A stretch of 64,000 nucleotides of DNA from an uncultured Saprospiraceae bacterium (lineage in GTDB: Bacteria; Bacteroidota; Bacteroidia; Chitinophagales; Saprospiraceae), in assembly GCA_938045585.1 (NCBI GenBank), contig CALIAU010000005.1:186001-250000 (forward strand). Direction: 5' to 3'. The notes beneath the pieces were generated by a model. The model was not told the origin of the DNA. It made no database searches and worked only from the letters and a program-made list of their open reading frames with translations. Below, in pieces: positions 36,430 through 44,837 of the stretch. The number at the start of each line of letters is the position of its first letter. Position 1 is the first letter of the stretch. The position numbers were made by a program, and so were the translations under genes.

Positions 36430-36974
36430 TGTTTTGTTCCTGTAAATATTGTTATCTCTTGACCTACATCCCAATAGTTTCCTGCAGCCTCTAGTTGACT
36501 GAAATAGAAGAGGTCTTGATAAAAACTAGCATTTCTGAGGTACCAGTATTTTCCTGAGTTGGATTCCTCAGTATTCTCTACGAGGCAAATCAAGCCTCCC
36601 GTTTTAAGAACTCTATCAATTTCTGGTAAAATCTTTTCGCTTAGAATTTCATCTTTAATGCCTCCTAAGACCAGACAGATCCAAATAACATCCACAGAAT
36701 TATCATCAACTGGGATATTTGTTTCATCCATTAACAGGTAATCCACTTTATCTGATTTAGGAGCTAGCTTTAAAAATTTCTTTATGGGGTCTACCGCGAT
36801 GGTTTTCCCATTAGCTAACAAGGCAAGGTCTTCACTAAATCTTCCAACGCCACAGCCAAAATCTAAAACTATTTTATGCTTGTCATTAAGCTTTTTTTGA
36901 AGGATAGGAAATATTTTATCCTTTTGAAGTTTAGTTGTTGCTTCAATTTCTTCTTTGGTATGACCAATATTCAT
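36426..36974 (-). CDS. SAM-dependent class I methyltransferase (5' end probably lost)
   Basis: The 182 residues from ATG 36974 hold a class I methyltransferase core: motif I IVLDFGCGVGRFSEDL near residue 36, KTIAVDP for motif II, LLMDETNIPVDDNSVDVIW for the acidic/post motifs and EIDRVLKTGGLICLVE later. It probably O- or N-methylates a sugar. The reading frame continues upstream of the ATG with convincing protein-like sequence (ending YWKTRAKLFGSSAV) but contains no ATG, GTG or TTG before a stop at 37119-37121 inside a terminator hairpin. Homologues, as I recall the family, begin with such a YW..RA..YG segment. So the gene may be truncated by the insertion next to it, or use an unusual start such as ATT. 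Confidence 0.75.
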   Translation of the reverse strand: MNIGHTKEEIEATTKLQKDKIFPILQKKLNDKHKIVLDFGCGVGRFSEDLALLANGKTIAVDPIKKFLKLAPKSDKVDYLLMDETNIPVDDNSVDVIWICLVLGGIKDEILSEKILPEIDRVLKTGGLICLVENTEESNSGKYWYLRNASFYQDLFYFSQLEAAGNYWDVGQEITIFTGTKH

Positions 36975-37118
36975 AACAGCAGAGCTGCCAAATAGCTTAG
37001 CTCTAGTTTTCCAATAATCGATATTAGAATCAAAATTTCTCCCTTTGAGAAATTTATTGCGTAGTCTTTTAAAAATGTTGATAGGTGGGAAATAAAAAAG
37101 GCCCCGATTTCTCGGGGC
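36975..37118 (-). other. Open upstream extension of the methyltransferase frame, no start codon
   Basis: These 48 codons are in frame with the methyltransferase and free of stops. They read as plausible protein (basic FKRLRNKFLKGRNF, then DYWKTRAKLFGSSAV) but lack ATG, GTG or TTG. The first in-frame stop going upstream is TAG at 37119-37121, at the edge of the terminator stem. Either translation starts at a rare codon (ATT/ATC near 37080) or this is the remnant of a 5' end replaced by the inserted gene and terminator. Confidence 0.6.
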
Positions 37119-37120
37119 CT
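37094..37120 (-). terminator. Strong intrinsic terminator after the T9SS gene
   Basis: A perfect 9-bp stem, AGGCCCCGA on the minus strand pairing with TCGGGGCCT, closed by a GAAA tetraloop and followed on the minus strand by six T. It lies 5 bases after the stop of the T9SS-cargo gene. It would end that transcript and separate the downstream half of the glycan locus from the upstream half unless antitermination, for example through the UpxY-like protein, lets polymerase through. Confidence 0.93.
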
Positions 37121-37125
37121 AATGA

Positions 37126-38691
37126 TTAAAATATTAATATCTTCTTTGTAAGAACTTCTGATTTGCTATTCACTAAATGTATAAGATATACACCTTGGTC
37201 CATTGCTTCTACATTCATATTAAGGTTATAATTTTTTCCATTAAAATTATTCTTTAATACTTCTACGCCTAACATGTTCTTCATAGATAAAGTATAATTA
37301 TCTGCAGTGTTCAGTTCAATTGAAATTGATACATTTTCCGATGCTGGATTCGGAGCTATAGAAAATGTTTTGATATACTTGCTTAAAGAAACAGAAAGAG
37401 CATCACACACATCACCAATACCATCACCATCTGTATCCGCTTGATCTGGATTTGCATCAAATGGGCAGTTATCGTCTACATCTAGAACATCATCGTTATC
37501 ATCATCCTCATCACAAATATCACCTAAGCCATCATTATCATTATCTGCTTGATCTGCATTTGCAGTTAGAGGACAGTTATCATTCGCATCTGCTACATCA
37601 TCGTTGTCATCATCCGTATCACACACATCACCTAAGCCATCATTATCATTATCAGCTTGGTCTGCGTTAGGTGTGTTTGGACAGTTGTCGACATCGTTAT
37701 CAATTCCATCATTATCATCGTCTGTTCCTCCCTGTAGAAGTGTATATTCTTCTCTACAATTTTGGTCAGTTATCCAACCTCCCATTCCGTTAGACGTTTG
37801 GAAAAGTGACTGCCAATGAATGTTGTTATCATCATAGTTAAGCACCTCTCTACTTGCATTTACCCAGCCGCCATTTTCCCATGTACGGTTAGTAATACTA
37901 ATTAGATTACCATCTTCGTATACGTGTTTTACAAGGCTTACGTTTTCCCATGCAGATCCGTTCCAAGTTCTTACAACAAATTCGTCTACTTCTCCATCTA
38001 CTGTTAATGAAGTTGATTCTAGAACGGAATTTCTCCATCCACCGTCCCAAATTTGAGTTCTTCTTGTGAGTGCTGTATCTCCATCAAAATCTTCGAATAA
38101 AACTCTACTTACATTTGTCCAACTTCCCGTCCATTCTCTTTGAATAATTTCTGTAACATTTCCTCCCTCTTCAACTACAATAGTAAGAGTAGAGTTTTCC
38201 CAATTAGATCCATTCCATGTTTGTGTTCTAGTTTCTAATCCATCATATAAAACTCTGGAGCTATTTACAAATGATCCAGATTCGAATACTCTAAATACTT
38301 CTTGAGTAAGTTCTCCGTCTTCATATATAAATGTAGTTTGATCTACACCTTCCCAAGAAGAGCCATTCCAAGTTCTGTTTGTCAATAAAACAAGGTTACC
38401 ATCTTCAAATGCTCTTGTTACTAAAGTGCTATTTGTCCAGTTTCCTGTCCATACTTGAAATCTTTCTTCAACAATTTCTCCGTCTTCTACTGTGAATAGA
38501 GTTCTATCTACGTTTGTACCAGCATCTTGGTTTCTAATTTGTTCAAGATTACCTGCATCATCATAAAAATAATCTGTGCAGACATTTGCTCCTCCTGGAG
38601 GATTACAACAATATGAGTCAATCTGAGTGTTCTGCGCGTTTATTGCAAAGACAAAAAGACTCAAGAAAAATGTGAGTAAAATATGCTTCAT
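37126..38691 (-). CDS. T9SS-secreted thrombospondin type 3 repeat protein
   Basis: A 521-residue secreted protein. Signal peptide at residues 1-20 (ILLTFFLSLFVFAINAQ). Residues about 35-300 hold imperfect repeats of roughly 35-45 residues built on W-N-G-S-x-W-E-N and E-D-G-N segments. Residues about 315-425 are three calcium-binding thrombospondin type 3 repeats (DDDNDGIDNDVDNCP-like, NADQADNDNDGLGDVCD). The last 80 residues form a type A T9SS sorting domain (FSIAPNPASENVSI to VLTKKILIF). It should be exported by T9SS and anchored or released at the cell surface. It has its own promoter and terminator and no relation to glycan chemistry, so it looks like an insertion in the operon. ATG 38691 is preferred over TTG 38697. 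Confidence 0.93.
   Translation of the reverse strand: MKHILLTFFLSLFVFAINAQNTQIDSYCCNPPGGANVCTDYFYDDAGNLEQIRNQDAGTNVDRTLFTVEDGEIVEERFQVWTGNWTNSTLVTRAFEDGNLVLLTNRTWNGSSWEGVDQTTFIYEDGELTQEVFRVFESGSFVNSSRVLYDGLETRTQTWNGSNWENSTLTIVVEEGGNVTEIIQREWTGSWTNVSRVLFEDFDGDTALTRRTQIWDGGWRNSVLESTSLTVDGEVDEFVVRTWNGSAWENVSLVKHVYEDGNLISITNRTWENGGWVNASREVLNYDDNNIHWQSLFQTSNGMGGWITDQNCREEYTLLQGGTDDDNDGIDNDVDNCPNTPNADQADNDNDGLGDVCDTDDDNDDVADANDNCPLTANADQADNDNDGLGDICDEDDDNDDVLDVDDNCPFDANPDQADTDGDGIGDVCDALSVSLSKYIKTFSIAPNPASENVSISIELNTADNYTLSMKNMLGVEVLKNNFNGKNYNLNMNVEAMDQGVYLIHLVNSKSEVLTKKILIF
37416..37746 (-). repeat. Tandem DNA repeats coding thrombospondin type 3 units
   Basis: Three units with a period of 108 bases (36 codons) code the Asp/Asn-rich calcium-binding loops. 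For example TCACCTAAGCCATCATTAT begins at 37520 and again at 37628 on the plus strand. Unit number could vary by slippage or recombination. Confidence 0.85.
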
Positions 38692-38730
38692 TTTCAATAA
38701 ATTTTTTCGTTAACGATTAATAATAAGCCA

Positions 38731-38738
38731 CAAATATA
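38731..38738 (-). promoter_or_regulatory. Bacteroidota -7 promoter box for the T9SS gene
   Basis: TATATTTG on the minus strand fits the Bacteroidota -7 consensus TAnnTTTG. It lies directly after the wecE stop codon and about 40 bases before the ATG at 38691. The -33 region is AT-rich without a clear TTTG. It supports independent transcription of the T9SS gene. Confidence 0.5.
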
Positions 38739-39866
38739 TTATAAAAAATACTTATATATAGTCTCAACTATATATTTAACCTTGTCAATTTCTAATCCAT
38801 AATATAATGGTAAACGTAAAAGTTTCTCACTTTCACGTGTTGTGTGCTTGTCTATCCCATTAAAGGATGCAAATATACTACCTGCTAAGGCACTATGCAA
38901 GGGTATATAGTGAAAAACAGACTGTATTTCCTTCATTTTCAGATGATTAATTAAATTTTGTCTTTCTTCTATATTCTTAGCTTTTATATAGAAAATATGG
39001 GCATTAAACCCATAGTCATCTGAAATTTCAGAGATTTCAAATTTTTCAAGCAAATTATAAGACTTAAAAGCTTCATAATATGTCTTCCAGATATTCTTTC
39101 TCTCCCTTGTTACTTCCTCTTCCTTCTCTAGTTGTGCTAGTAAAAAGGCAGCATTCAATTCACTTGGGAGGTAGCTAGACCCCAAATCCACCCAGCTATA
39201 TTTATCAATTTGTCCTCGAATAAATTTAGACCTATTTGTCCCTTTTTCTCTCAAAATCTCCGCCCTTTCAAGATATTTTTCATCGTTTATTATCAATGCA
39301 CCTGCCTCGCCACAATGTAAATTTTTAGTTTCATGAAAGCTCAATGTTCCAAAATGTCCAATTGTGCCTAAGGCTTTTCCTTTATACGTTGCCCCAATTG
39401 CTTGAGCTGCATCTTCCACGACATATAATTGATGCTTATTTGCGATCTGCATGATTTCGTCCATTTTACAAGCTACACCTGCATAATGCACGGGAACAAT
39501 CGCTCTGGTTTTATCTGTTATCGCTGCTTCTATAAGTCTTTCATCGATATTCATAGTATCTGGGTGAATATCTACAAATACAATTTTTGCTCCTCTCAGT
39601 GCAAACGCATTAGCAGTAGACACGAAAGTATATGAGGGCATAATCACCTCGTCCCCTTCTACTATATTCATTAGCAAAGCACTTAATTCTAAGGCATGTG
39701 TACATGAGGTAGTCAATAATACTTTCCTAGCGTTTAGTTTTTGAGAGAGCAATGCATGACATTTTTTTGTAAATCCACCGTCTCCACAAAATTTTTGGTT
39801 TTTTAAAACCTCATCAAAATACGCTTGTTCATTACCAGAAATGTAGGGTATATTAAATCGTATCAT
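38739..39866 (-). CDS. wecE: dTDP-4-amino-4,6-dideoxygalactose transaminase
   Basis: A 375-residue PLP-dependent DegT-family aminotransferase close to WecE/RffA. Diagnostic stretches are QKFCGDGGFTKKCH at the N-terminus, TTSCTHALELSALL, VPVHYAGVACKMDEIM, EDAAQAIGA, the Schiff-base Lys in LSFHETKNLHCGEAGAL, and REKGTNRSKF through SSYLPSELNAAFL. It aminates dTDP-4-keto-6-deoxyglucose, made by RfbA and RfbB coded 4-9 kb upstream, to dTDP-4-amino-4,6-dideoxygalactose. A dedicated WecD N-acetyltransferase is not visible; the ACP/ligase cassette could supply the N-acyl group. Confidence 0.93.
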   Translation of the reverse strand: MIRFNIPYISGNEQAYFDEVLKNQKFCGDGGFTKKCHALLSQKLNARKVLLTTSCTHALELSALLMNIVEGDEVIMPSYTFVSTANAFALRGAKIVFVDIHPDTMNIDERLIEAAITDKTRAIVPVHYAGVACKMDEIMQIANKHQLYVVEDAAQAIGATYKGKALGTIGHFGTLSFHETKNLHCGEAGALIINDEKYLERAEILREKGTNRSKFIRGQIDKYSWVDLGSSYLPSELNAAFLLAQLEKEEEVTRERKNIWKTYYEAFKSYNLLEKFEISEISDDYGFNAHIFYIKAKNIEERQNLINHLKMKEIQSVFHYIPLHSALAGSIFASFNGIDKHTTRESEKLLRLPLYYGLEIDKVKYIVETIYKYFL

Positions 39867-39891
39867 TTTCTTTAAAGTTCAGGATTAGAAT

Positions 39892-41055
39892 TCAAATCTT
39901 TTTTTGCTTAAGTAATCTTTCGTAATGCTTGTATAATTCTGCTTGGACAAAATCTCTTGAAAAATTATTCGTAATATTTTCCAATTGTTTATTTGCCATT
40001 ACGGTCATTGTATCTCGATTATTCAAAGCATAATTTATTTTCTCGAATAGATCATCCTCATCTTTCACATTGAACAACAAGCCTGTTTGTTCATGTGTAA
40101 CTATGTCCACATTACCTCCTATTTCGGAGCAAATAATAGGTACTCCCATAGAGCCAGCCTGTAAAGGCACATTAGGAAATCCTTCACGATGAGATGGATG
40201 CACAAGCAGATCTGCAAAACTGAGATACTCTCTTACGTTTGGTGAAAACCCAACTGCTCTCACATTATCATTCGCTTCAATAATTTCCATTGACTCCTTA
40301 CTGATAGGGTCTAGCGAATATTCAAATCTCCCTACTAGAATTAACACTAAATCTGGATTTTGCAAGCGATGGAATACACGAATCAATTCTTCTACTCCTT
40401 TGTCTTTATTTATTCTTCCAACAAATACTAGATATGTCTTTGTTGGATCATAATCTATAGTTGACTTAATTTCTTGAATGATGCTTTTGTCTGCACTCTT
40501 GCTACTAAAAAAGTCTACATCAATTCCATTGGAGCCTCCATTACCAATGACTTCATATTTAGTTTTTCTTGCGAAGGAATTCTCTTTTAACATGTTTAAT
40601 AAAGAATAGCTATTTGGCCAAACTTCATGTGCCATTTTGAACGTTAGCCACTCGACACTATAAAGAAGCTTTCTTTTTAAACCAGTTTCTGTCTCTAGCC
40701 TCCAACCTGCAAGTGTATGTATTCTAATTGGTACTCTACAAAAAAATGCTGCCATCATTCCTATTAGACCAGCTTTTGGAGTATGAGTGTGAATGATATT
40801 TGGTCTCACTTTTCTTACAACAGAAATCATCTGAAACAATGCTTTCAAATCTTTGATCGGGGAAATCTTTCTAGTCATTTCTACCACGTGATGTGGGCTC
40901 TTTTGACTTTGAATTAATTCATCACGTACGTCCCCATCAGAACTTACCATCTCAACATCAAAGCCCTTACGTTGCATATATAACATCTGATCTGTTATGA
41001 GCAACTTCAAAGACATTGGAACTGTGGTAACTCTTAATAATTTAGGCTTATTCAA
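39892..41055 (-). CDS. GT4 glycosyltransferase
   Basis: A GT-B enzyme of about 387 residues. LLRVTTVPMSLKLLITDQM opens the acceptor domain, IIHTHTPKAGLIGM and IHTLAGWRLETETGLKR follow, and the donor half shows VFVGRINKDKGVEEL and HPSHREGFPNVPLQAGSMG with the E-x7-E-like segment, then SEIGGNVDIV. This is the subfamily often paired with PglC- or WcaJ-like transferases. The frame extends to TTG at 41085 (14-base overlap with Wzz), but TTG at 41055 gives the family-like N-terminus and sits just after the Wzz stop, so I use it. Donor unknown. Confidence 0.88.
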   Translation of the reverse strand: MNKPKLLRVTTVPMSLKLLITDQMLYMQRKGFDVEMVSSDGDVRDELIQSQKSPHHVVEMTRKISPIKDLKALFQMISVVRKVRPNIIHTHTPKAGLIGMMAAFFCRVPIRIHTLAGWRLETETGLKRKLLYSVEWLTFKMAHEVWPNSYSLLNMLKENSFARKTKYEVIGNGGSNGIDVDFFSSKSADKSIIQEIKSTIDYDPTKTYLVFVGRINKDKGVEELIRVFHRLQNPDLVLILVGRFEYSLDPISKESMEIIEANDNVRAVGFSPNVREYLSFADLLVHPSHREGFPNVPLQAGSMGVPIICSEIGGNVDIVTHEQTGLLFNVKDEDDLFEKINYALNNRDTMTVMANKQLENITNNFSRDFVQAELYKHYERLLKQKKI

Positions 41056-41071
41056 CGCTATTCTAAAATCT

Positions 41072-42187
41072 CTAAACGGACCCAATTATTTTTCTGAAAA
41101 TCGCTCGTCCGATCACAAAGACCATGGCAAGAAATGCACCAAGAATCAAACCAACTACAAAGGAATTTTTCCAGGATTTTTTAGAAGGTACGATAGGGCT
41201 TCTAGGTAAATCAATTATTTGCACAACTGGTGTTTTATTCTTTAAAGCAAAATCTGTCGCTTCCATTTGTTTTACTACCTCACCATACATAACATTGAGA
41301 ATTGCAACCTCTCTTTCAAGACGTAATTGATCTAAATATCCTTTTACTGTTACAAGTTTTCTATTACTGTCTTTAAAATCAGCTAGTCTATATTCGGATG
41401 TTTTAAGGGCCGTAATAATAGAATCTTTTTTATGCTTGATTATTCGATATGTCTTAGTTTGTTTTTCAGTAGATTTTTCTACAAAAAAGGCACTCAATTT
41501 ATCGTAGATATTGTTTAATACAGCCAAAGTAATTTCTGGATGTTCTGATCGCATTGTAAGTGTCATAATTCCAGAATCATTATCTAAATCCGAATTTAAT
41601 GACCGAGTTATTCCAACATCGTCATTCCCTGTAATTTTTTCGTACAGAAGTCTTAGATATTGGTTTTCAATATTTGAGAAACTCGCTGTACTATCGCTAG
41701 TAAACTTAAAATTCTCATCGTTTAATAATTTCTTTGGCCACTCTTCAACATAAGAAAGTCCACCCATTGATTGATATGCACCAACTAAATAATCGACGCT
41801 ATATTTATTCAAATAATGATTTGCTAAAAAATCCTTTTTATTATCAATCGTTACACTATCAAAAAGTGTACTATGGATTATCTTTTTACTTCCAAACAAT
41901 TGCAAGATTTTATCAAGATTATCTTGTCCTCCTCTTCTGCCTCCAAATAGATCACCTAAAATATCAAATCCTGGAATCTCGGCTCCTCCTGCATCATCCA
42001 TCATAAACGTTAGACGCTCACTATATGTAACTGGTTTAACAAAGGCTTTATATCCGGAATAAGCTGCAAACAGCAGCGCTCCTATTAAGATAAGTTTCCA
42101 ATGTTTTTTTACTTCATCAACATACTCGCGAAGTATATCAAAAACCTGTTTTAAGGATATTTCGTCTTTTTCTAAGAGATTAGACAT
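41072..42187 (-). CDS. Wzz-like chain-length regulator
   Basis: A 371-residue polysaccharide co-polymerase. A first membrane helix lies near residues 35-52 (WKLILIGALLFAAYSGYKA) and a second near 345-365 (SFVVGLILGAFLAMVFVIG), with a periplasmic, partly coiled-coil domain between them. Before the second helix is the proline-rich IIDLPRSPIVPSKKS motif typical of Wzz. No Walker motifs or tyrosine-rich tail follow, so this is the kinase-free type. It would set chain length for the Wzy polymerases in the locus. No separate Wzc kinase is visible in the window. Confidence 0.9.
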   Translation of the reverse strand: MSNLLEKDEISLKQVFDILREYVDEVKKHWKLILIGALLFAAYSGYKAFVKPVTYSERLTFMMDDAGGAEIPGFDILGDLFGGRRGGQDNLDKILQLFGSKKIIHSTLFDSVTIDNKKDFLANHYLNKYSVDYLVGAYQSMGGLSYVEEWPKKLLNDENFKFTSDSTASFSNIENQYLRLLYEKITGNDDVGITRSLNSDLDNDSGIMTLTMRSEHPEITLAVLNNIYDKLSAFFVEKSTEKQTKTYRIIKHKKDSIITALKTSEYRLADFKDSNRKLVTVKGYLDQLRLEREVAILNVMYGEVVKQMEATDFALKNKTPVVQIIDLPRSPIVPSKKSWKNSFVVGLILGAFLAMVFVIGRAIFRKIIGSV

Positions 42188-42230
42188 AAGGTAATTTTTC
42201 TAAATAATAAATAATTCACTTGTAAAAACA

Positions 42231-43376
42231 TTATCTCACAATAACTTCATGCATAGCCTTTTCATATGTAGAAATGACTTGTTCTTTTGAAAAATTGCTT
42301 TTAACAAATTCTCTTGCATTCTCACCAAGTTCCTTTCTCTTTTCTAAAGGAGTTTGGATCATTTTTATAAGTGCACGTTCTAAATCATCTACACTTTTAG
42401 GTTTGCACAGATAGCCATTAAAATCTTCACTGACAATGTCTCTACATCCTGTGACATCCGTAGTTACCATAGGTATTTTCATACTCGAAGCCTCTAACAA
42501 TACATTTGAAATACCTTCTCTATAGGATGGTAAAACAAAGCAATCTGCATTCGCTAAAAAAGGTCTAACCTCATTTTGTCTACCATGGTAAATTATAACT
42601 CCTTTATCATCCCAAGACTCCATTTCTTCTTTTGTTATCTTTTGATCGTCGCTATTCTTGTCCCATAGTCTTCCGATTACATGGAATTCTACATTTTGGA
42701 AATTCTCTTTTATACGCTTTGCAGCTTCTAAAAACTCAAAGATTCCTTTGTCTTTAATTAATCTACCAATAAACAAAAATCGAAAAAAATTGCTTTCTTC
42801 TGATGTATAGTTATCTGAATCAAATTTATTAAAATCTACACCTGAACCAGGCACTCGTATAGTTTTAGATTCGTTTACGTACTCTTTTTCTAAGAACAGC
42901 TTTTTATCGTCATCGTTTTGAAAGACTACTTTAGATGCATTTTTTAAGGTTCTTTTTGTTAGAGCTCTTGCAATTTTATAGGATAACGTATTGCTTTCAA
43001 GCAAAGGGCCAATACCAGTAATTGTAGATATAACAGGAATTGATAAATTCTTAGCTGCTAGGTTTCCAAACACATTTGGTCTTACAGTAAACGTAAAAAT
43101 AACATCAGGTTTTCTTTTAATAAACAAATTTCTAAGTTCAGAGATGTATTTTAAAACCGTTAAAGGGAAGGTGCTCTTCGGATACAAGTGTATCGCTTCA
43201 ATTTCCTTTTTTGTTAATTTATCTTTAGACTCATTATGATCTGAAACTACGAGTACCTCATGACCTTTATTTTTAAAATGAGTCACTAAACCACTCCTTA
43301 GGTTTAAACTTGCAGTTCCAATGTTTTCAAGAAATAGAATACGAAAAGAATCTTTTTTTAACACCGTAAAATTCAA
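42231..43376 (-). CDS. GT4 glycosyltransferase, CapM/PglA-like
   Basis: A GT-B enzyme of about 381 residues. RILFLENIGTASLNLRSGL begins the acceptor domain; FRFLFIGRLIKDKGIFEFL and FVLPSYREGISNVLLEASSM with TDVTGCRDIV mark the donor domain. It is closely related to the transferase at 455. The first possible start is TTG 43376, with a GTG at 43367 as alternative; the upstream gene ends at 43392 so both fit. It likely extends the lipid-linked primer. Confidence 0.88.
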   Translation of the reverse strand: MNFTVLKKDSFRILFLENIGTASLNLRSGLVTHFKNKGHEVLVVSDHNESKDKLTKKEIEAIHLYPKSTFPLTVLKYISELRNLFIKRKPDVIFTFTVRPNVFGNLAAKNLSIPVISTITGIGPLLESNTLSYKIARALTKRTLKNASKVVFQNDDDKKLFLEKEYVNESKTIRVPGSGVDFNKFDSDNYTSEESNFFRFLFIGRLIKDKGIFEFLEAAKRIKENFQNVEFHVIGRLWDKNSDDQKITKEEMESWDDKGVIIYHGRQNEVRPFLANADCFVLPSYREGISNVLLEASSMKIPMVTTDVTGCRDIVSEDFNGYLCKPKSVDDLERALIKMIQTPLEKRKELGENAREFVKSNFSKEQVISTYEKAMHEVIVR

Positions 43377-43391
43377 CTAAGTTTAAAAATT

Positions 43392-44246
43392 CTACAGATT
43401 CAAAATATATTTGCCATACTCACTCTTCTCAATTTCTTTCCCCAAAATTTGTAATTGATCTTTATCTATAAAACCTTTTCTGTAGGCTATTTCCTCAATG
43501 CAACTAATTTTGAACCCCTGCCGTTTTTCTAATACCCTAACAAATTCAGATGCATCACTCAATGAGTCAAAGGTACCGGTGTCTAGCCACGCTGTTCCTC
43601 TATTAAATACTCTAACAGATAGTTTCCCTTCTTCCAAGTAGTGTTTATTAATGTCGGTGATTTCGTATTCTCCTCTTGCAGAAGGCTTGAGATTCTCAGC
43701 TACTTCTATCACAGAATTATCATAAAAATATAGACCCGGCACGGCATAATTTGACTTTGGTTCTTTTGGTTTTTCTTCGATTGACAAGGCCTTATTCTTG
43801 TCATCAAATTCAACAACTCCATATCTTTCAGGATCAGAAACTCTATATGCAAATACTATTCCTCCTTCTGGGTTTACACAACTCGCTAAAAGGTCTGTCA
43901 TCCCCGCTGCATAAAAGATATTGTCTCCCAATATTAGTGCTACCGAATCGTCTCCTATGAACTCTTTTCCAATCACAAATGCTTGTGCTAAGCCATTTGG
44001 TACTTCTTGGACTTTGTAATTAAATGAGCATCCATATTTTTTACCATCGCCTAAGAGTCTTTTAAACTGTGCTTGGTCATGTGGTGTTGTAATAATTAGA
44101 ATTTCCTGAATTCCAGCAAGCATAAGAATCGATAAGGGGTAATAAATCATAGGCTTATCATATATAGGCATGAGTTGTTTCGATATTCCTTTAGTGATTG
44201 GATACAATCTAGTGCCTGATCCTCCTGCTAATATTATTCCTTTCAT
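43392..44246 (-). CDS. rfbA: Glucose-1-phosphate thymidylyltransferase
   Basis: A 284-residue enzyme making dTDP-glucose from dTTP and glucose-1-phosphate. The signature [20 protein letters not shown] continues with [18 protein letters not shown], and [11 protein letters not shown] and [20 protein letters not shown] are also present; length and motifs are those of RmlA/RffH. It feeds RfbB, coded four genes upstream. RmlC and RmlD are absent, so the dTDP-sugar goes to WecE rather than to rhamnose. 12 bases separate it from the WbpD-like gene. Confidence 0.96.
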   Translation of the reverse strand: MKGIILAGGSGTRLYPITKGISKQLMPIYDKPMIYYPLSILMLAGIQEILIITTPHDQAQFKRLLGDGKKYGCSFNYKVQEVPNGLAQAFVIGKEFIGDDSVALILGDNIFYAAGMTDLLASCVNPEGGIVFAYRVSDPERYGVVEFDDKNKALSIEEKPKEPKSNYAVPGLYFYDNSVIEVAENLKPSARGEYEITDINKHYLEEGKLSVRVFNRGTAWLDTGTFDSLSDASEFVRVLEKRQGFKISCIEEIAYRKGFIDKDQLQILGKEIEKSEYGKYILNL

Positions 44247-44258
44247 TTAATTTTCTAT

Positions 44259-44837
44259 TTATTTGGTCTTAATTACTTTCTCTTCCAATAGCAAATAAGT
44301 TTCCCCACTTTCCTTACATGTGGCTTTCCCTTCAGAATTAAACTCTAAGGTATGACCAAACTCACTCACCCAAGCAATTTGTCTTGATGGATTTCCAACG
44401 ACTAAAGCAAAGGGTTTTACATTTTTTGTTACTACTGCACCCGCACCTATGAAAGCGTATTCACCTATTTCTACTCCACATACTATTGTTGCATTTGCAC
44501 CAATACTTGCACCCTTTCGCACAGTTGTATTCACATATTGCCCTTTTCTATCTACAGCGCTTCTAGGGTTTTTAATATTTGTAAATACCATAGACGGACC
44601 TAAGAATACATCATCTTCACAAACAACTCCACTATAGATCGAAACATTATTTTGAACTTTGACATTATTCCCTAATTGCACATCGTTTGCAATGAAGACA
44701 TTCTGTCCTATATTACATCTTTCCCCTAACGTACTGCTAGGCATTACATGTGAAAAATGCCAGATTTTAGATCCATTTCCAATCTTGCACCCAGGATCAA
44801 TTACCGCTGTGGGATGTACAAAGTAGTTATTAGGCAT
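44259..44837 (-). CDS. wbpD: WbpD-like UDP-3-amino-sugar N-acetyltransferase
   Basis: A 192-residue left-handed beta-helix acyltransferase, matching WbpD in length and sequence pattern. [18 protein letters not shown] starts the helix, [11 protein letters not shown] and [12 protein letters not shown] continue, the substrate region is [15 protein letters not shown], and the ending is [17 protein letters not shown] with VVGNPSRQI. WbpD acetylates the 3-amino group of UDP-GlcNAc3NA. It overlaps the WbpE-like aminotransferase by 8 bases, which supports a paired function. The WbpB oxidoreductase needed before WbpE is not found in the window. Confidence 0.9.
   Translation of the reverse strand: MPNNYFVHPTAVIDPGCKIGNGSKIWHFSHVMPSSTLGERCNIGQNVFIANDVQLGNNVKVQNNVSIYSGVVCEDDVFLGPSMVFTNIKNPRSAVDRKGQYVNTTVRKGASIGANATIVCGVEIGEYAFIGAGAVVTKNVKPFALVVGNPSRQIAWVSEFGHTLEFNSEGKATCKESGETYLLLEEKVIKTK

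Noticed and set aside
37416-37746. Regularly spaced DNA repeats that might look like a CRISPR array
   Set aside because: The repeats have a 108-base period, are in frame, and code Asp-rich thrombospondin type 3 units; there are no palindromic repeats with unique spacers and no cas genes.
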